Under the pieces are notes generated by a model, which saw only the letters and a program-made list of their open reading frames with translations, did no database searches and was not told the origin of the DNA. From Dichotomocladium elegans (taxonomy: Eukaryota > Mucoromycota > Mucoromycetes > Mucorales > Lichtheimiaceae): DNA of 64,000 nt. Positions within the stretch are counted from its first letter, which is position 1; every line of letters begins with the position of its first letter. Shown one piece after another: positions 36,705-48,250 of this stretch. The position numbers and the translations under genes were made by a program. Location: assembly GCA_025716815.1 (NCBI GenBank), contig JAIXMN010000002.1:124001-188000 (forward strand). Reading direction: 5' to 3'.

Positions 36705-37231
36705 GCATTTTGCACCAAGAAACCTCCTACATACAAAAGTAAGCTGAATGAAGAAACCCAAGAACGATGGTCAATAATCTAACCACTCTTTTAATCTATA
36801 TCTATGGCATTGTCAAATGAAGATTACCTCAAGTCCGGTTGCATGCCCACACGACGTATTACAGTGTGATCCATGGCCGTAGACAGAGGAAGAGAGAGAC
36901 CTAGCTTCTCTCTAAGCAATGACGACCGCTTCATAATGTAAGTTTCTCTGACCAGTGTAGAAGAGATATCCAGTGATCTAACAACCTGTTCAACATGTAT
37001 AGACAATGGACACTCATCGCAGTACCGGTGCACGTCCCGCGACGTAAGGGTGTCACAACGTAGCTTCGAAGCGGGCATATTCGACACTTTCCCAGCGTAG
37101 ATCTTTTAGATTTGCGTTGGGAGGTTAGGAATATGCTCTTTTTCGAGGTTGCGTTGGAGATGCAGTTACGCCGTGGGCCGTGCACGACGACCCAAGACCA
37201 TCGCCAGGAGAGTTTCGGGGAATAATGTATG

Positions 37232-37277
37232 CAAATCTCCAAACCCATAACTTAAATGTTATGCGTTTGGAGATTTG
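37232..37277. repeat. 46-nt inverted repeat in repeat copy 2
   Basis: Same hairpin as in copy 1, arms 37232-37251 and 37258-37277 around TTAAAT, with the same single mismatch and no other change. Confidence 0.95.
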
Positions 37278-37558
37278 GATAGATTATTCGTCGACGCTCT
37301 GTTGGGGATGATCTTGGACCGTCGGCTAGGCCGACAACGCCAGCGGGAGATGTTCCTGCAGGATGTCATCTTTTATAAGGTATTGTTTATTTGATGATCG
37401 CTTAATGGTCCCAGCAAGACACCCGTTCTTTATTAAATGGAAAGCATGGTTTCCTTTGTAGATCGGTTGAACATGGCAGCCGACGTATACAGTGCGGCCA
37501 TAACCGAATACCGCGAGAGAGAGGCGTTGACTCTCGCAGCCAGTGCACCACTCGTTCC

Positions 37559-37787
37559 GAGGTATGTTCCATGAATAATCCAGAAGACGTCCACAGTACA
37601 GTATTTAAAGAATGGACATCTGATAGACCGGCAGATACGGCAATAATCGGACGACACGCCTTGCACCATTCGTTTCAAGGTATGTTGCATGAATAGTCCA
37701 GAAGACGTCCACAGAACAGTGTTTAAAAAATGGACATCTGATAGACCGGCAGACACGGCAATAATCGGACGACACGCCTTGCACCGC
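37559..37787. repeat. Tandem repeat of an about 118-bp unit at the end of copy 2
   Basis: Units start at about 37559 (AGGTATGTTCCATGAATAAT) and 37678 (AGGTATGTTGCATGAATAGT) and share GACGTCCACAG...GAATGGACATCTGATAGACC and CAATAATCGGACGACACGCC. The first 24 bases also end both large repeat copies. On the minus strand some frames carry spaced Cys. Confidence 0.85.
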
Positions 37788-37789
37788 AC

Positions 37790-39612
37790 ACTTTACCTCC
37801 ATCTTATCTGTCTTCAGCCTCCCTTGTACTCCTCCATCATCTCCTGGACCTATATGACTACACCATTTCTCCTATGGCTTGAATGATCTCCCACATATAT
37901 CTGTACTTGACCACATCGCACCTATTAAGACTGTCATATTAAACGTCAATGAGGCATCCTGAGTCTAGCGTATTGAAATTTTATCGGTTTTTTTCGAGTT
38001 GCCCACGCACAAACAAGCTGTCCTCGCAAAATCTCTGTGATCAGGAAGATTCACTGGGTATGTTCCAATTGGAGGACGTCCTAGAGAAAGGAGGTAGCTT
38101 GTGCGGCTTTGAAGATTTTTCTTTTCGCAGTAGAATGTACCAACACTTGATTGTCATTTGACCCTAAGCAGAAAGTGTCTATTGCATAGTAGTGTACGGT
38201 TCGGCAGAAAATTCTGGCCATGGACAAGTTGTGCTTCTTGTTACCCATCTCTGATATTTTATAATCAGACACATTGTGGATTTACGCGTACACCGATGCT
38301 CTCACGAAAGGACAAGTGCGAATGGCGTATTGTTGATATAATCAAGCTTCTGTCACAGATATACGACCAAGAAGCGACGATGCGTATTGGAGCATTTATT
38401 TATTTTATATCATTGTGGTGCTCTATATGATATGGAAAGACTATACGAATTAATACCAATGCCTTGCATTTGTCGCTAATTTTATTTGAGAACAAGCGAC
38501 AGACACGTTTAGATCAAACCTTAAAAACCGGCGCAAAAGAGATGTTTACGTATTGGTTAGTTGAACGAGAGGCTTAAATTTTCGACAAATGGCAAACTAT
38601 TCGCAGCAGCTATGAAGCATGTTTCAAGTCGCTCAATGACAGGCCTTTCTGGAAGGATTTTCGCCCGGGAAGCGTTGCAGAACTCTGTGGTATGTGTCTG
38701 AACATCATAGAGAAAGAGAGACAATAAGAGGGCGCACTCGCTTGGTCCATCCAGGGCCCTCGCCATTGATCTAAATGACATGTGTCTCCTTTGAATTATG
38801 ACCTGTATGAAGGACCCGGATGGTGCTGTCAAGCTAAAATGACCCAAAAAAACCAAGAATATGTAAGATGCGTATAGAGTAAATCCTGCGGCTCTTGCAC
38901 TAACTAGTGAAGTATACGTAAAATGCATTGTGGAGAATCCATCCAATATCCCAGAGGCAGATTGAAGAGCAACTTGTCGTAGTCAAAATCTCACGTCATC
39001 GTTTAGGAAAAAGTGGATGCAACTTGCTTTTTTTTTTTAAAAAAAAAAAAAAGTGGGGGACGATTCTTAGGTTGTAGAAAAGGACGCCTTGACCGGATGT
39101 GACCGATGGGCGATATGCGAAACTCAGAATGGGATGCTAACTGGAGGGTGGACCTCAGCTATATTGGCAATTACGTATTTTCTAATGGATAATGACCGTA
39201 TCTCTTAGTTCTATGGATTTATCTCCATGAAGAACTCCCGGATGCGCCACTCTGGTGCGGAATCGAGTATTTCTTTTGTAGCTATGCTCACAAGTAAGGC
39301 ATTGAGCTGCATCCTTGCTCAACGGATGTCAAGACGATAGAACCCATTTTTATGGTTTAAATGCATCACATAGCACAAGGACCGCCTGCACGAAAGGGTA
39401 TATACGTTGGGATGCATGTGATACTTGACTTGGCTCCTATGCTTCCGATTTTTAGGCTTGTCGTTTACAGTTTGGTAGTCTGGCGACGTCCCAAAACGGG
39501 AATAGGATGGGCTCGATGAGGAGGTCCTTTTTTATCCTCCGCTTACAGGTTGGCTATTTCACGCGGCCTCCCGTTCGCTGGTTTGCTCTTTTTCGCGTTT
39601 CATCTTTCTAAC
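37790..39612. other. Gene-poor stretch before the aldehyde dehydrogenase
   Basis: No supported gene. Contains a T11A14 tract at 39028-39052, which can fold on itself, and short frames only. The last about 100 bases should be the aldehyde dehydrogenase promoter. Confidence 0.4.
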
Positions 39613-41442
39613 ATGACTTCTGGATGGACTGTATGCTCCCCTGCCACCCAAAAGCCTCTCTTCGAGGTCCATGCTCTCTCGCACACTGAGATAGATGAGG
39701 CTGTTTCCCGAGCCACAGAGGGATTCCACGCGTGGCGTAAAGTCGCCATCAAGGACCGCGCTGCCGTCCTGAGCAAGTTTTGCTCTCTCTTTGAGAGCAA
39801 GAAGGCTGAAGTTGCAAACACCATTGTGACACAGATGGGCCGGCCAGTCCGTTATGGCGCGGGCGAAGTCGGGGGTGTTCTTGAGCGGGCAAACTACATG
39901 ATCTCAGTCGCCCAGGAGAGCCTGCAGGACGAGCTTGTCGAGGATGGGCCGAACATCAGACGCTTCTTGAAAAAGGAACCCGTGGGGCCCGTGTTTATTA
40001 TCGCTGCATGGAACTACCCTTATCTCACGATGGGTGAGCAAAAGGCGTGTGCTTTAGCAGCGGGTTCCGGCTTTCACCACGCACTGAACGCAGTTTTTCT
40101 TGTTACATGCTAGTCAACACGGTCGTTCCCGCCCTCCTGGCAGGGAATTCGGTCTTACTCAAGCAGTCGCCTCTGACGCCTCGATGCGCCGATTTGTTTG
40201 TGCAGACGCTTCGCGAGGCTGGTGTTCCAGCGTCGGTGATACAAGCCATGCATGTTGATGATACTGGAGCTGATTACCTGGTACGGCATCCCGGGGTCCA
40301 GTATGTGAGCTTCACCGGAAGCGTAGCGGTCGGAAAAAAGATTCGAAAGGCCATCGGGGACGAAGAACGGCTGATAGGGATTGGCATGGAACTTGGCGGG
40401 AAGGATCCAGCCTATGTTCTTCCGGACGCAAACCTCGATCATGCGGTCGAGAACATTGTCGACGGCGCCTTTTTTAACTCGGGCCAGTGTTGCTGCTCCA
40501 TCGAACGCTGCTATGTCCATGTTGACATCTATGACGCATTTGTCGAAAAAGCAGTGGCAATTGCACAGGTAGGTAAAAAGGGCAGAGATCCCTCTCTTCC
40601 AACAGCCAACTACATCAAGCACACACACATCATAGAAATACGTCCTCGGTGATCCAAATCACCCTGATACAACACTCGGTCCCATGGCGCATCAGCGGTT
40701 TGCTGATAAAGTTCGTGAGCAGCTTGATGAAGCTGGTACGTTCATGTCCATGTATACATGCACAAGCATTAATTACGCTTTGGTATGATATGTTTATGAC
40801 CGTTTTCTGTCGGGATGATCAAGTGAGCAACGGTGCAAGGCTACTGATTGAGACCGAAAAATATTTCCCACAAGATAAAGTAAAAGGAGCAGGCCAATAC
40901 TTTTAATCCTGAAAGGATGCTCACCGTTTTCTTTTCTTTCATTCCAAGCGAGGAACCACATTTGTAGGTCCACAAATTGTCGTCAATGTAAAGCATGACA
41001 TGAAGATTATGCAAGAAGAGGTGAGGCTGCTCATTGCTGTGTGTCACTCCTTTGGTATGCTCAATGCGGGGATCTTGTTTTGCACAGACATTTGGACCCG
41101 TGCTTGCTATTATGCCTGTGAAATCGGACGAGGAGGCGATTCGGCTGATGAACGATTCACAATATGGTTTGACAGCCAGTATTTGGACGGCTGACATGGA
41201 GAAAGCATTGAAGATCGGGGAGCAGGTGGAGTGCGGTACCTGGTTTATGAACCGCTGCGACTATATCGATCCTGCTTTGGCATGGACAGGAGCAAAGGAC
41301 AGTGGATTGGGATTCTCGCTGAGCAAGCACGGATTCGACCCGTTCATCCGGTAAATCAAATTCTATCGAGTTTTATCGGAGGCTGTATTCATTGACCCCT
41401 TTGAACTTCAGGCTCAAGTCGTTTCATCTTCGCCGTGTTTGA
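39613..41442 (+). CDS. Aldehyde dehydrogenase superfamily protein (NAD(P)-dependent)
   Basis: ATG at 39613 (MTSGWTVCSPATQKPL). Spliced exons give AWNYPYLTM joined to VNTVVPALLAGNSVLLKQSP (NAD-binding region), SFTGSVAVGKKIRKA, the glutamate motif GMELGGKDPAYV (about 40390) and the catalytic cysteine region FFNSGQCCCSIERCYV (about 40480-40525), then TFGPVLAIMPVKSDEEAI and the conserved end. These residues fit oxidation of an aldehyde to an acid through a thioester. Three adjacent Cys at the active site are seen in related succinate-semialdehyde-type and other fungal enzymes, so the substrate cannot be named. The frame stays open upstream of the ATG (39550-39612) with a hydrophobic stretch, so a longer N-terminus is possible. 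Intron 1 (40035-40112) and four later introns are GT-AG. The last exon is short (LKSFHLRRV). Confidence 0.9.
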
Positions 41443-41596
41443 TCATTGAGGCAAAAAACGATAACCCCAGGACGATAATAAGAATAGAATTATTATTGCT
41501 TTTTTTCTTTAAAAAAAAAAAGGAAGAGTTGAACAAAGTGTGCGTGTGTGTTTATGGGTGTGTATATTTCTGGTGCACGCGTGCGCAAGTGAGAGA

Positions 41597-43433
41597 TTAC
41601 TTGTTGAAAGAGAAGCCCTTCTTTTTGACCTTTTCAGGCGTAATAGGTCTGCCGCTCTCCAGTCGACGCCTCTTCTCCTCAAGATCGAGGCGCTGCTTCT
41701 CAAGGGCCTCCTTCATCTCCTTATGACGTGCGTAGAGCTCTTCTTCGGATTGTTTCAGCTTCTGCTCCTTCTCTGCAACCTTGGCTTGGAAGATGGCTCG
41801 CATCTCGGCTTCCATCTTGGTGAGTTTTTGTTCATGCGCTAAACGTTCCTCTTCCATCTTCTGTACGGGACTAACAAGCGTGACAAGCACACACACACGC
41901 ATTTACGATTAGCATACCAATGGGCCGAAAAGAGTAAAAACAACTGGATAAACACTCACTTGACTTCCTTGAAAACAGAAGGGTCTTGCTGGATGCCCAT
42001 GGCCTTGAGTTTCTCGGTGCGATAGTTTTCGTACAATACGTCGTTTGTATACTCCTTGAGTTCTTCCATATGGGTTCGGATGAGCATCTGGCGCAACTTG
42101 ACAAAATCGCAGTGCTCCTCATTGTCGACCTCAATAACACCCCAGGGGTATTTGCGGCCGCGTACACGGCGCCCGCCCTCGACCTCAAACTCCTTGTCAG
42201 AGCCGACGACGGCAAAAGGGATCTTGGACATGATCTCACGGTTCTCGGCAATGGTCTCCTTGTCATCGTATTCGTACACAGGGGCCTGGTAGATTTGGAT
42301 CTTGTGGTAATTGATGTCCGCCAGAATACGCTGCTTGAAGGCGGCAACCTCTTCCTCGGTCAGAGTATCCGCCTTGGCGATGATCGGGATCAGATTGACC
42401 CGAGTATGCAGCCGGCGCATGAACTCAATGTCCAGCGGTTTGAGTGCATGGCCTGTAGGCATGATGAAATACAGGCAGGCGTGGATCCGATTATCCACCA
42501 TGCGGCGTCGGTTGACCCGGTTCTCTTGCTCGAGATACGCATCGAACCGGCTCTCAATATTATCCAGGATGGGCTTCCAACTGCGAATGAACCAAAAAAG
42601 CTTTTTCAAAATTCCCGCACTTCATCGCACCGCCATTGGATGGCGTGGTAGCCTACTTTTACCTTTCCTCATTGTTGACAAAGTCACCAAAACCCGGCGT
42701 ATCCACCACCGTCAGTCGAAGCTTGACGCCGTTCTCTTCAAGGTCAGCGGTGGTAGACTGGATCTCGACGGTCTGAGGGGTCTCGTGGGTCAGTTCAACA
42801 TTCTCGCGAGGTGGGTAGAGCTGAGTGTTGAACAGTGTATTCACCAATGTGGACTTTCCGAGACCAGATTCACCTACACACACGCAAGGTTATGTGTGAG
42901 GGACTATCTTTTGGGCCCTCTCTCCTTTCCTTCCCCCGCAATAACCCCTTCTCTATCTCACGCCCCTATCTTCCTTTCTCTCTCTCTCTCTCTGTGTGTG
43001 TGTGCGTGTATGTCTCGCGCTTTCTACCAATGAACTCTCCTAAATATCTCTTTTCCCTTTCCCCTCTTTTTGTTATTGATTTATACACACACACTGATAT
43101 GTGTGCATGTGTGTAGCCGCTCTGTCTGGATAAAAAAAAAAGACATACCGACAACCATGCAAGTAAACTGGAAACCTTTCTTGACCGATTTGCGATGTAC
43201 TTGATTTGGCAGGTTGGCAAACCCCACGTAGCCTTGAAGTTTCTTACGGACCACAGTGATCTGCATCACAGTTCAATATTCTTTTTTTTTATATATAAAG
43301 AAAAAAGAATAAAAGCCTTTCTTACCCCAGATGATGCGCCGCCGTTCACTTGATCGACTGCGTTATAGAAAACTTCATAGTTTAGATTTTATCGCGAGAG
43401 TCAATAGCAAGACGGGACGAGTTGCATACCCAT
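41597..43433 (-). CDS. cdc3: Septin, Cdc3 type
   Basis: Minus strand. I infer the start at ATG 43433-43431 with a first exon of only four bases (ATG G), then exon 2 reading [16 protein letters not shown] and [21 protein letters not shown]-domain: P-loop [17 protein letters not shown] (about 42870), [11 protein letters not shown] (about 42690), AKAD (about 42390), septin signature [20 protein letters not shown] and [20 protein letters not shown]. The C-terminus is a coiled coil ([20 protein letters not shown]). The conserved [20 protein letters not shown] start groups it with Cdc3. It forms heteropolymeric filaments at septa and hyphal tips. The rest of the septin family is not in the window. 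An alternative start downstream of the tiny exon exists but breaks frame. Confidence 0.9.
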
Positions 43434-43885
43434 GAGAGTGTATAGCTTTGAGAGAGCAAAAAGAGCAAGAAGCAAAAGAAAGGGGAAGGATTTGCGGTTT
43501 TATCATCAAAAAGGAGAGTATCAATGGGGAGAGAAAGAGAGAGAAAGAGAAGGGGGTGTACAGTTGAGGGGTGGACAAGAAGGGGACAGCTTCCTCCCAA
43601 AAAAAAAAAAAAGTAGCATGCAACTTTTATCACGTGCCCACCGAGGGCTTATCAAATACGTAAAGGTAGGGGACCTGGCTGAGTATCGATGATATGTGCA
43701 TGTGTGTTTATAGATGACCAGATACCATTTATCTACGTAGAGAGGATGTCTGTTTCTCACAACAAGTGTCCGACACACATCACCTCGGGAAATGGGAATC
43801 AAATAAATATGTGGTCTTGTCTTTTGATCTTTCTCATTCTCTCTTTTTCGTTCTTTTTTCTTTGGGGGGTATCCTTCAGTATCGC

Positions 43886-44239
43886 ATGATTCTGCATCGA
43901 TCTACTGGACGATGTTCGCTCTACGATTCTCTACCATGTCTTCATTCATGGTATCAAGACCGTTTTGATAGGGACCATCGCACCCATGAAGGTCAGCCTT
44001 GTTCTCCGATATCAGCAGCGCCCGGTCCTCGACGGAACATCTCCATGCCTGCACCAACCGCAACAAACCGACACAATGTCTCATTTTCATCAGAACCCCC
44101 TTCAGTGATTCTTCACACCGGTTTCCAGCACAATGTGCGAGACGACGATCATCTTAATAGCTTCGCTCAGCTCCACGTTTCGGGCCAGACAACAAGCGGC
44201 AAGTATATAACAACGGAGGCAGCAACGAAGATCGTCTAA
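43886..44239 (+). CDS. Possible small hypothetical protein
   Basis: A 117-codon frame from ATG 43886 (MILHRSTGRCSLYDSLPCLH) to a stop at 44239. Its Ser/Pro/Thr-rich middle and polar end (GKYITTEAATKIV) look like real protein, but there is no domain or signal peptide I recognise. It may also be the terminal exon of a gene with exon 1 at 43747 (MSVSHNKCPTHITSGNGNQ). The same stretch holds the septin 5' flank, so this remains uncertain. Confidence 0.35.
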   Translation: MILHRSTGRCSLYDSLPCLHSWYQDRFDRDHRTHEGQPCSPISAAPGPRRNISMPAPTATNRHNVSFSSEPPSVILHTGFQHNVRDDDHLNSFAQLHVSGQTTSGKYITTEAATKIV

Positions 44240-44563
44240 CAATCCTTGTCGACGATCTGTATGTAGTTCCTGACAGAGTCAAGCGATTTGCAAAGCGGTT
44301 TCGGCATCTATGCCATACCACAAACAAGGTCTACGTTTCCTAATACGATGTCTCATTTACCGTCTCTGTTTGTCTATTTGCTACAGTATATTTTCAACAT
44401 CAAAAAAAGAAAATCGCCGCTCTGTCCCCAAAGCCCTAATTCATCCTATGATTTTGAAGAATAATAAAGAAAGATGGACACTTCTTTCCGCGGCCTGTGT
44501 ATAAATCGCAAAACATCTAGCATGCATTTGCTGATACCCAGCACTCAATTTGTTTTATGCTAC
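44240..44563. other. Intergenic, 3' of the GCP5-like gene
   Basis: About 320 bases between convergent stops; no gene, no obvious terminator beyond AATAAA-like A-rich stretches (44463-44470). Confidence 0.4.
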
Positions 44564-47500
44564 TCAGTTATCATTGACATAAAACCCACTAATGTCGAGC
44601 TGTGTCAAGAGTGTTGCTGCAAAAGCGCCTTCGCCCTGTCGCGCCTCTCGCTTGTCATAAAAATCGCCAAACAGACCACTCGCGCCTTGATCATGAAGCG
44701 AGTTCATCACATTTCCCAATCGTCCCACACCTCGATCATGCAGCTTGTTCAGTACCTTGACAAACTGTTCCGCATGCATGCCAAACCGCCTGATAACCTC
44801 GCCGCATCGTTTTTCATCCGTACGTCCAGCACCGCTCCTGCTGTCGTCCAATGCTTGCGAAAAATCAAGCACGTCCTCAAACATCGCCTCAATAATGGCC
44901 CGTATCGGTCGCTGACTTTGCTTGAGAAAACATTGGAACAGCATCCGGTCAAGCACGTGCTCGTGATACTCGGAAAATAGAATTGGATCCATGGCCGCGA
45001 AGAGGTCGCTGCTCTGCTGCTGGTTATGGCCATCGTCCTGGTCCCTCGGATACTCACCTGTCACCTCCACTTGCTGCATGAACGTTTTCCAGGTGGCCCG
45101 GATGGCAGTATCGAAGACATAATTTCCAAAAGTCGTCATGAACTGATCGATCCGGAACCGCATCCTATGGAGAGCGTCCTCGTTTGCCATCGACGCTGTG
45201 TCATGCCGGAACACATGAGACTGATGTAGCTTTTGATAAATGTGATTTGTCGCTGCATTGAGTCGATGGATCTGGAGAAGAAATGAGAATAACCTATTGT
45301 ACTTCTCCAATATCCGCGGCGTGATCACCACACTTATCGGGTAAGGCACTTGATACACAAGGTATAGGAAATCAAACGCATTGATTGCTAATATACATTT
45401 TAGCATATCGATCAGTGAAATATGACCCACAGACTAGCATACCTCGTGGGTCACGCCATGTGCTATCCGGACGCGTCTCTCGTACTCCGAATGTGATCAT
45501 ATCGTCAATATCAAGTGTCTGCCCGTACTGGTCCGTCGCTCGGGCGATGCGTCTCTTGACCTTGTCTGGTATATGTGCGATACTTTCCAGCAATACCGCC
45601 CGAAGTGACATGTTGAGATCAGACGCCCGCGGTGGCCACTGTCGACCATAAGTTCGAGTTTCGGCATGCAAAGCGCTGCGTTTATCTCCTCCAAATAACG
45701 CACTAACAATGCTGCCGCTAAAAATATCGTCCCCAAAGAGAAAGAAACGGTGCAGAAAATTCAAGTGATCCTGGACATGGAATTTGTGGATAAAAAGACT
45801 CATGGAAGACTCACTGACGAGAGGACACCATATCTCTAAAGGTTGATGTACACTCTGCGCTGCGATCGTATCCAGCGATGGTATAAAGTACTCAGGATCT
45901 GTGTTCTTTGGATTCTGATGCGTTTCCATGATCCAATCCAGTGTGCTGGAAAATTCGCTCACAAGGCTTATCTCTCGTAGCCGTGAGATGCTAGGTGCCT
46001 GCCTATCCTTGTGCTCATCTTCTGCCTTATCACTGAGAATGGTCGTCGCCGTCATCATTGTTTGCCCCTGTTGTATCATTGGAAATTGGGCTCTAGAAGT
46101 GTCGTCCATTGCTTGGGGAATGCCATCATGGACCATCTACTTTTCAGACTAAACATCAGCTATTAGAGACCATTAAAGGGGGAACATACATGTGCATTAA
46201 ACTTCCGGACAACGCCAGCGAATGCATGCATCCTGTTTGTATATCTATCAGAAGAAACTTGAGTACTGTATTCAAACGTCACTAATGCAACTTCCATACT
46301 CTCGTGATTGGGCTTCTGTAATGATCCACCGCAATCCCAAATCTGCTGCCTCCAGGGTACATAAAGGATGATCCGGCTGAAATTCACGAAGGAGCTGTAA
46401 AGCACATCCAGTGCGTACAATCATCTTCGCTTGCCGACTATCCAGAAAGTACGGCAAGTGTCGTGTTCCTTTAGGCTATAATAGCCATCAATGAATTCTA
46501 ACAGTCAGCTGTGACTAAACACAAGTGCAGCGACGGCTTTGTCTTCGCATGCACACGCATACATATACATACCCGATACCGCTCCATGAATGACCTCGTA
46601 TTATAATTAGCTATCAAAGGAAGATCTGAGTGGATATGGGAGCCGACTGGCTTGCGAACGACGCCGTTGTCTCGCAAAAAAAATTCACCGTAAGGGTCAC
46701 GAAGAGGTGATTCGTCCACCACATCGCTCCAATATTCAAAGTCTGCATCGGTGATCATCTTCCTGCCACTTAAGCCTAGCCACCGGCTAAGCATATTAAG
46801 GTAAGGTACACTTGCATGACATGATATAGCTAGGCAAATATCTCTGTAAAACGCCGGGTATCCGGCATCAGCAAAGTCGTACAGGAGTAATTCCGTGCGA
46901 AGAGCCTCAAGAATGTCTTTGCCAAAAGGAATATAGAATCCAAATTTGCATAAATGTTCGATGGCAGAGGCTGATAGCGTATTTTGCTATAATTACAAGC
47001 ATGTTCAGCGAATATTTGCTAAAATGATAAAGAAAGAAAACCAACCTGCGGGATAGAACCATCTAAATGGATGAACTTTGAGAAACGACCTATGACCTCC
47101 ATGATGCTGCCGAGAGAATGAAATATCGTCATGACCGTCATAGGCTGGGCGGATTTCAAGACTGTCCATATAGCATGCTGAATTCGAATATGAAGATCGG
47201 CTAGACAGCAAGCAAACGCAGTGCCAGTCAATCCATAATAACTAGTAAGGTATGTCAATAACACTTGAATCGTCGTCCTCCTCTGACATTATTACGTTGG
47301 GTTTGCCTTGCAGTGTCGAGTCATCTGCTCCAATTTACGCATATTTGTCCCCAAGGCAAGTAGCTGCTGAATAACCCTAACGGACTGGTTATCAATAACG
47401 ACTATCGCCGGTAGCTATATTGATCATCAATTATATGGTCGCTTACGGTTCAAGCGCGGATGGACTGACACCGATAATACGTAGATTTTCTGTCCGTGTT

Positions 47501-48250
47501 TCAAAAGAACGCGTATCTGAGTTCCACCGGAAGAATATCGACGGTCGACCGCATAACGTCTGAATCAGGCTCTGCAATATTAACGTTCAGTTTGATGCAT
47601 TCATCATAAAGACCAACTAAATTACCTCGACGAGCTGATCTTCACAAGCAATCAACGATGGATGGTGAAAGGCAAAACTGACGTTGAATGTACGAGATCA
47701 GCTATCGAAAACAGAAATAAGTCGATTTGTCCCGTACGAACCTCTGATAGATTGGTTCGTAGATCTGGAGAGATTGCTCTGTCAGAAAAGCGGGGAGTCC
47801 TGTATCGTCCGCAGGATTGTCCCAGTTCAAAGGAAATTTCTCAGATTTTATGGTGTCAAGTTCTGATGCAAGTTCCCACACATCCTCGTTAACAGTGCCA
47901 TTGTCAAGTTCTTCACTGGAAACGCTCCTCTTATCGTCTGCTGAAGAAGGCTGAGCGGACACTTGATCGGGATCGGGATCAGTCAGTCGGTCAATGAAGC
48001 TGACAGGGGTTCCTTCAGGTAATGGTTCAAGGTGCGGCCTAGCGCTCAGACTGGGCGGGCAACCGAGAGACAGATCTGTCCATTGTAGTGAACATTCTTA
48101 ATTTAATTACTAGTTGAGAATCCATGATATTTCTATTGAACCTAGTCCAAGCGACGGTAATGATGTTGATTTGATTTGCTGTTCATAGTAATGCTCTCGC
48201 CATATAGCATAATCGACAAATTCGCCATTTAAGAGATGCGTATGAGTCAT
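44564..48250 (-). CDS. Gamma-tubulin complex component, GCP5-like (Spc97/Spc98 family)
   Basis: Minus-strand gene with many exons. From the N-terminus: MTHTHLLNGEFVDYAIWREH (48250-48170), a spacer, FLTEQSLQIYEPIYQRFV (about 47740), SLIQTLCGRPSIFFRWNSD (about 47560), NQSVRVIQQLLALGTNMRKL (about 47360), IRIQHAIWTVLKSAQ (about 47160), the family motif PLRDPYGEFFLRDNGVV (about 46700), FLDSRQAKMIVRTGCALQLL (about 46420), a 250-residue middle exon, then LFSFLLQIHRLNAATNHIYQ and the conserved C-terminus (about 45270-44564: EYHEHVLDRMLFQCFLKQSQ). The order and the LVR/L-GRP-type N-terminus resemble GCP5 (fission yeast Mod21). It helps form the ring that nucleates microtubules at the spindle pole and elsewhere. 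Exon borders in the N-terminal half are approximate. Its ATG overlaps the ogg1 stop. Confidence 0.75.

Larger units (their letters stand above)
36097..37582 (+). repeat. Direct repeat, copy 2 (about 1.49 kb)
   Basis: Second copy of the 34240-35692 element. It differs by substitutions, by a 57-bp internal tandem duplication (units starting 36591 and 36648) and by loss of about 24 bases next to it, a net gain of 33. The copies differ little, so the duplication is fairly recent. Confidence 0.92.

Noticed and set aside
34240..37582. Reading the repeat pair as LTRs of a retrotransposon
   Set aside because: Internal part is 404 bp with no primer-binding site, polypurine tract or gag/pol sequence; the target-site match is 3 bases.
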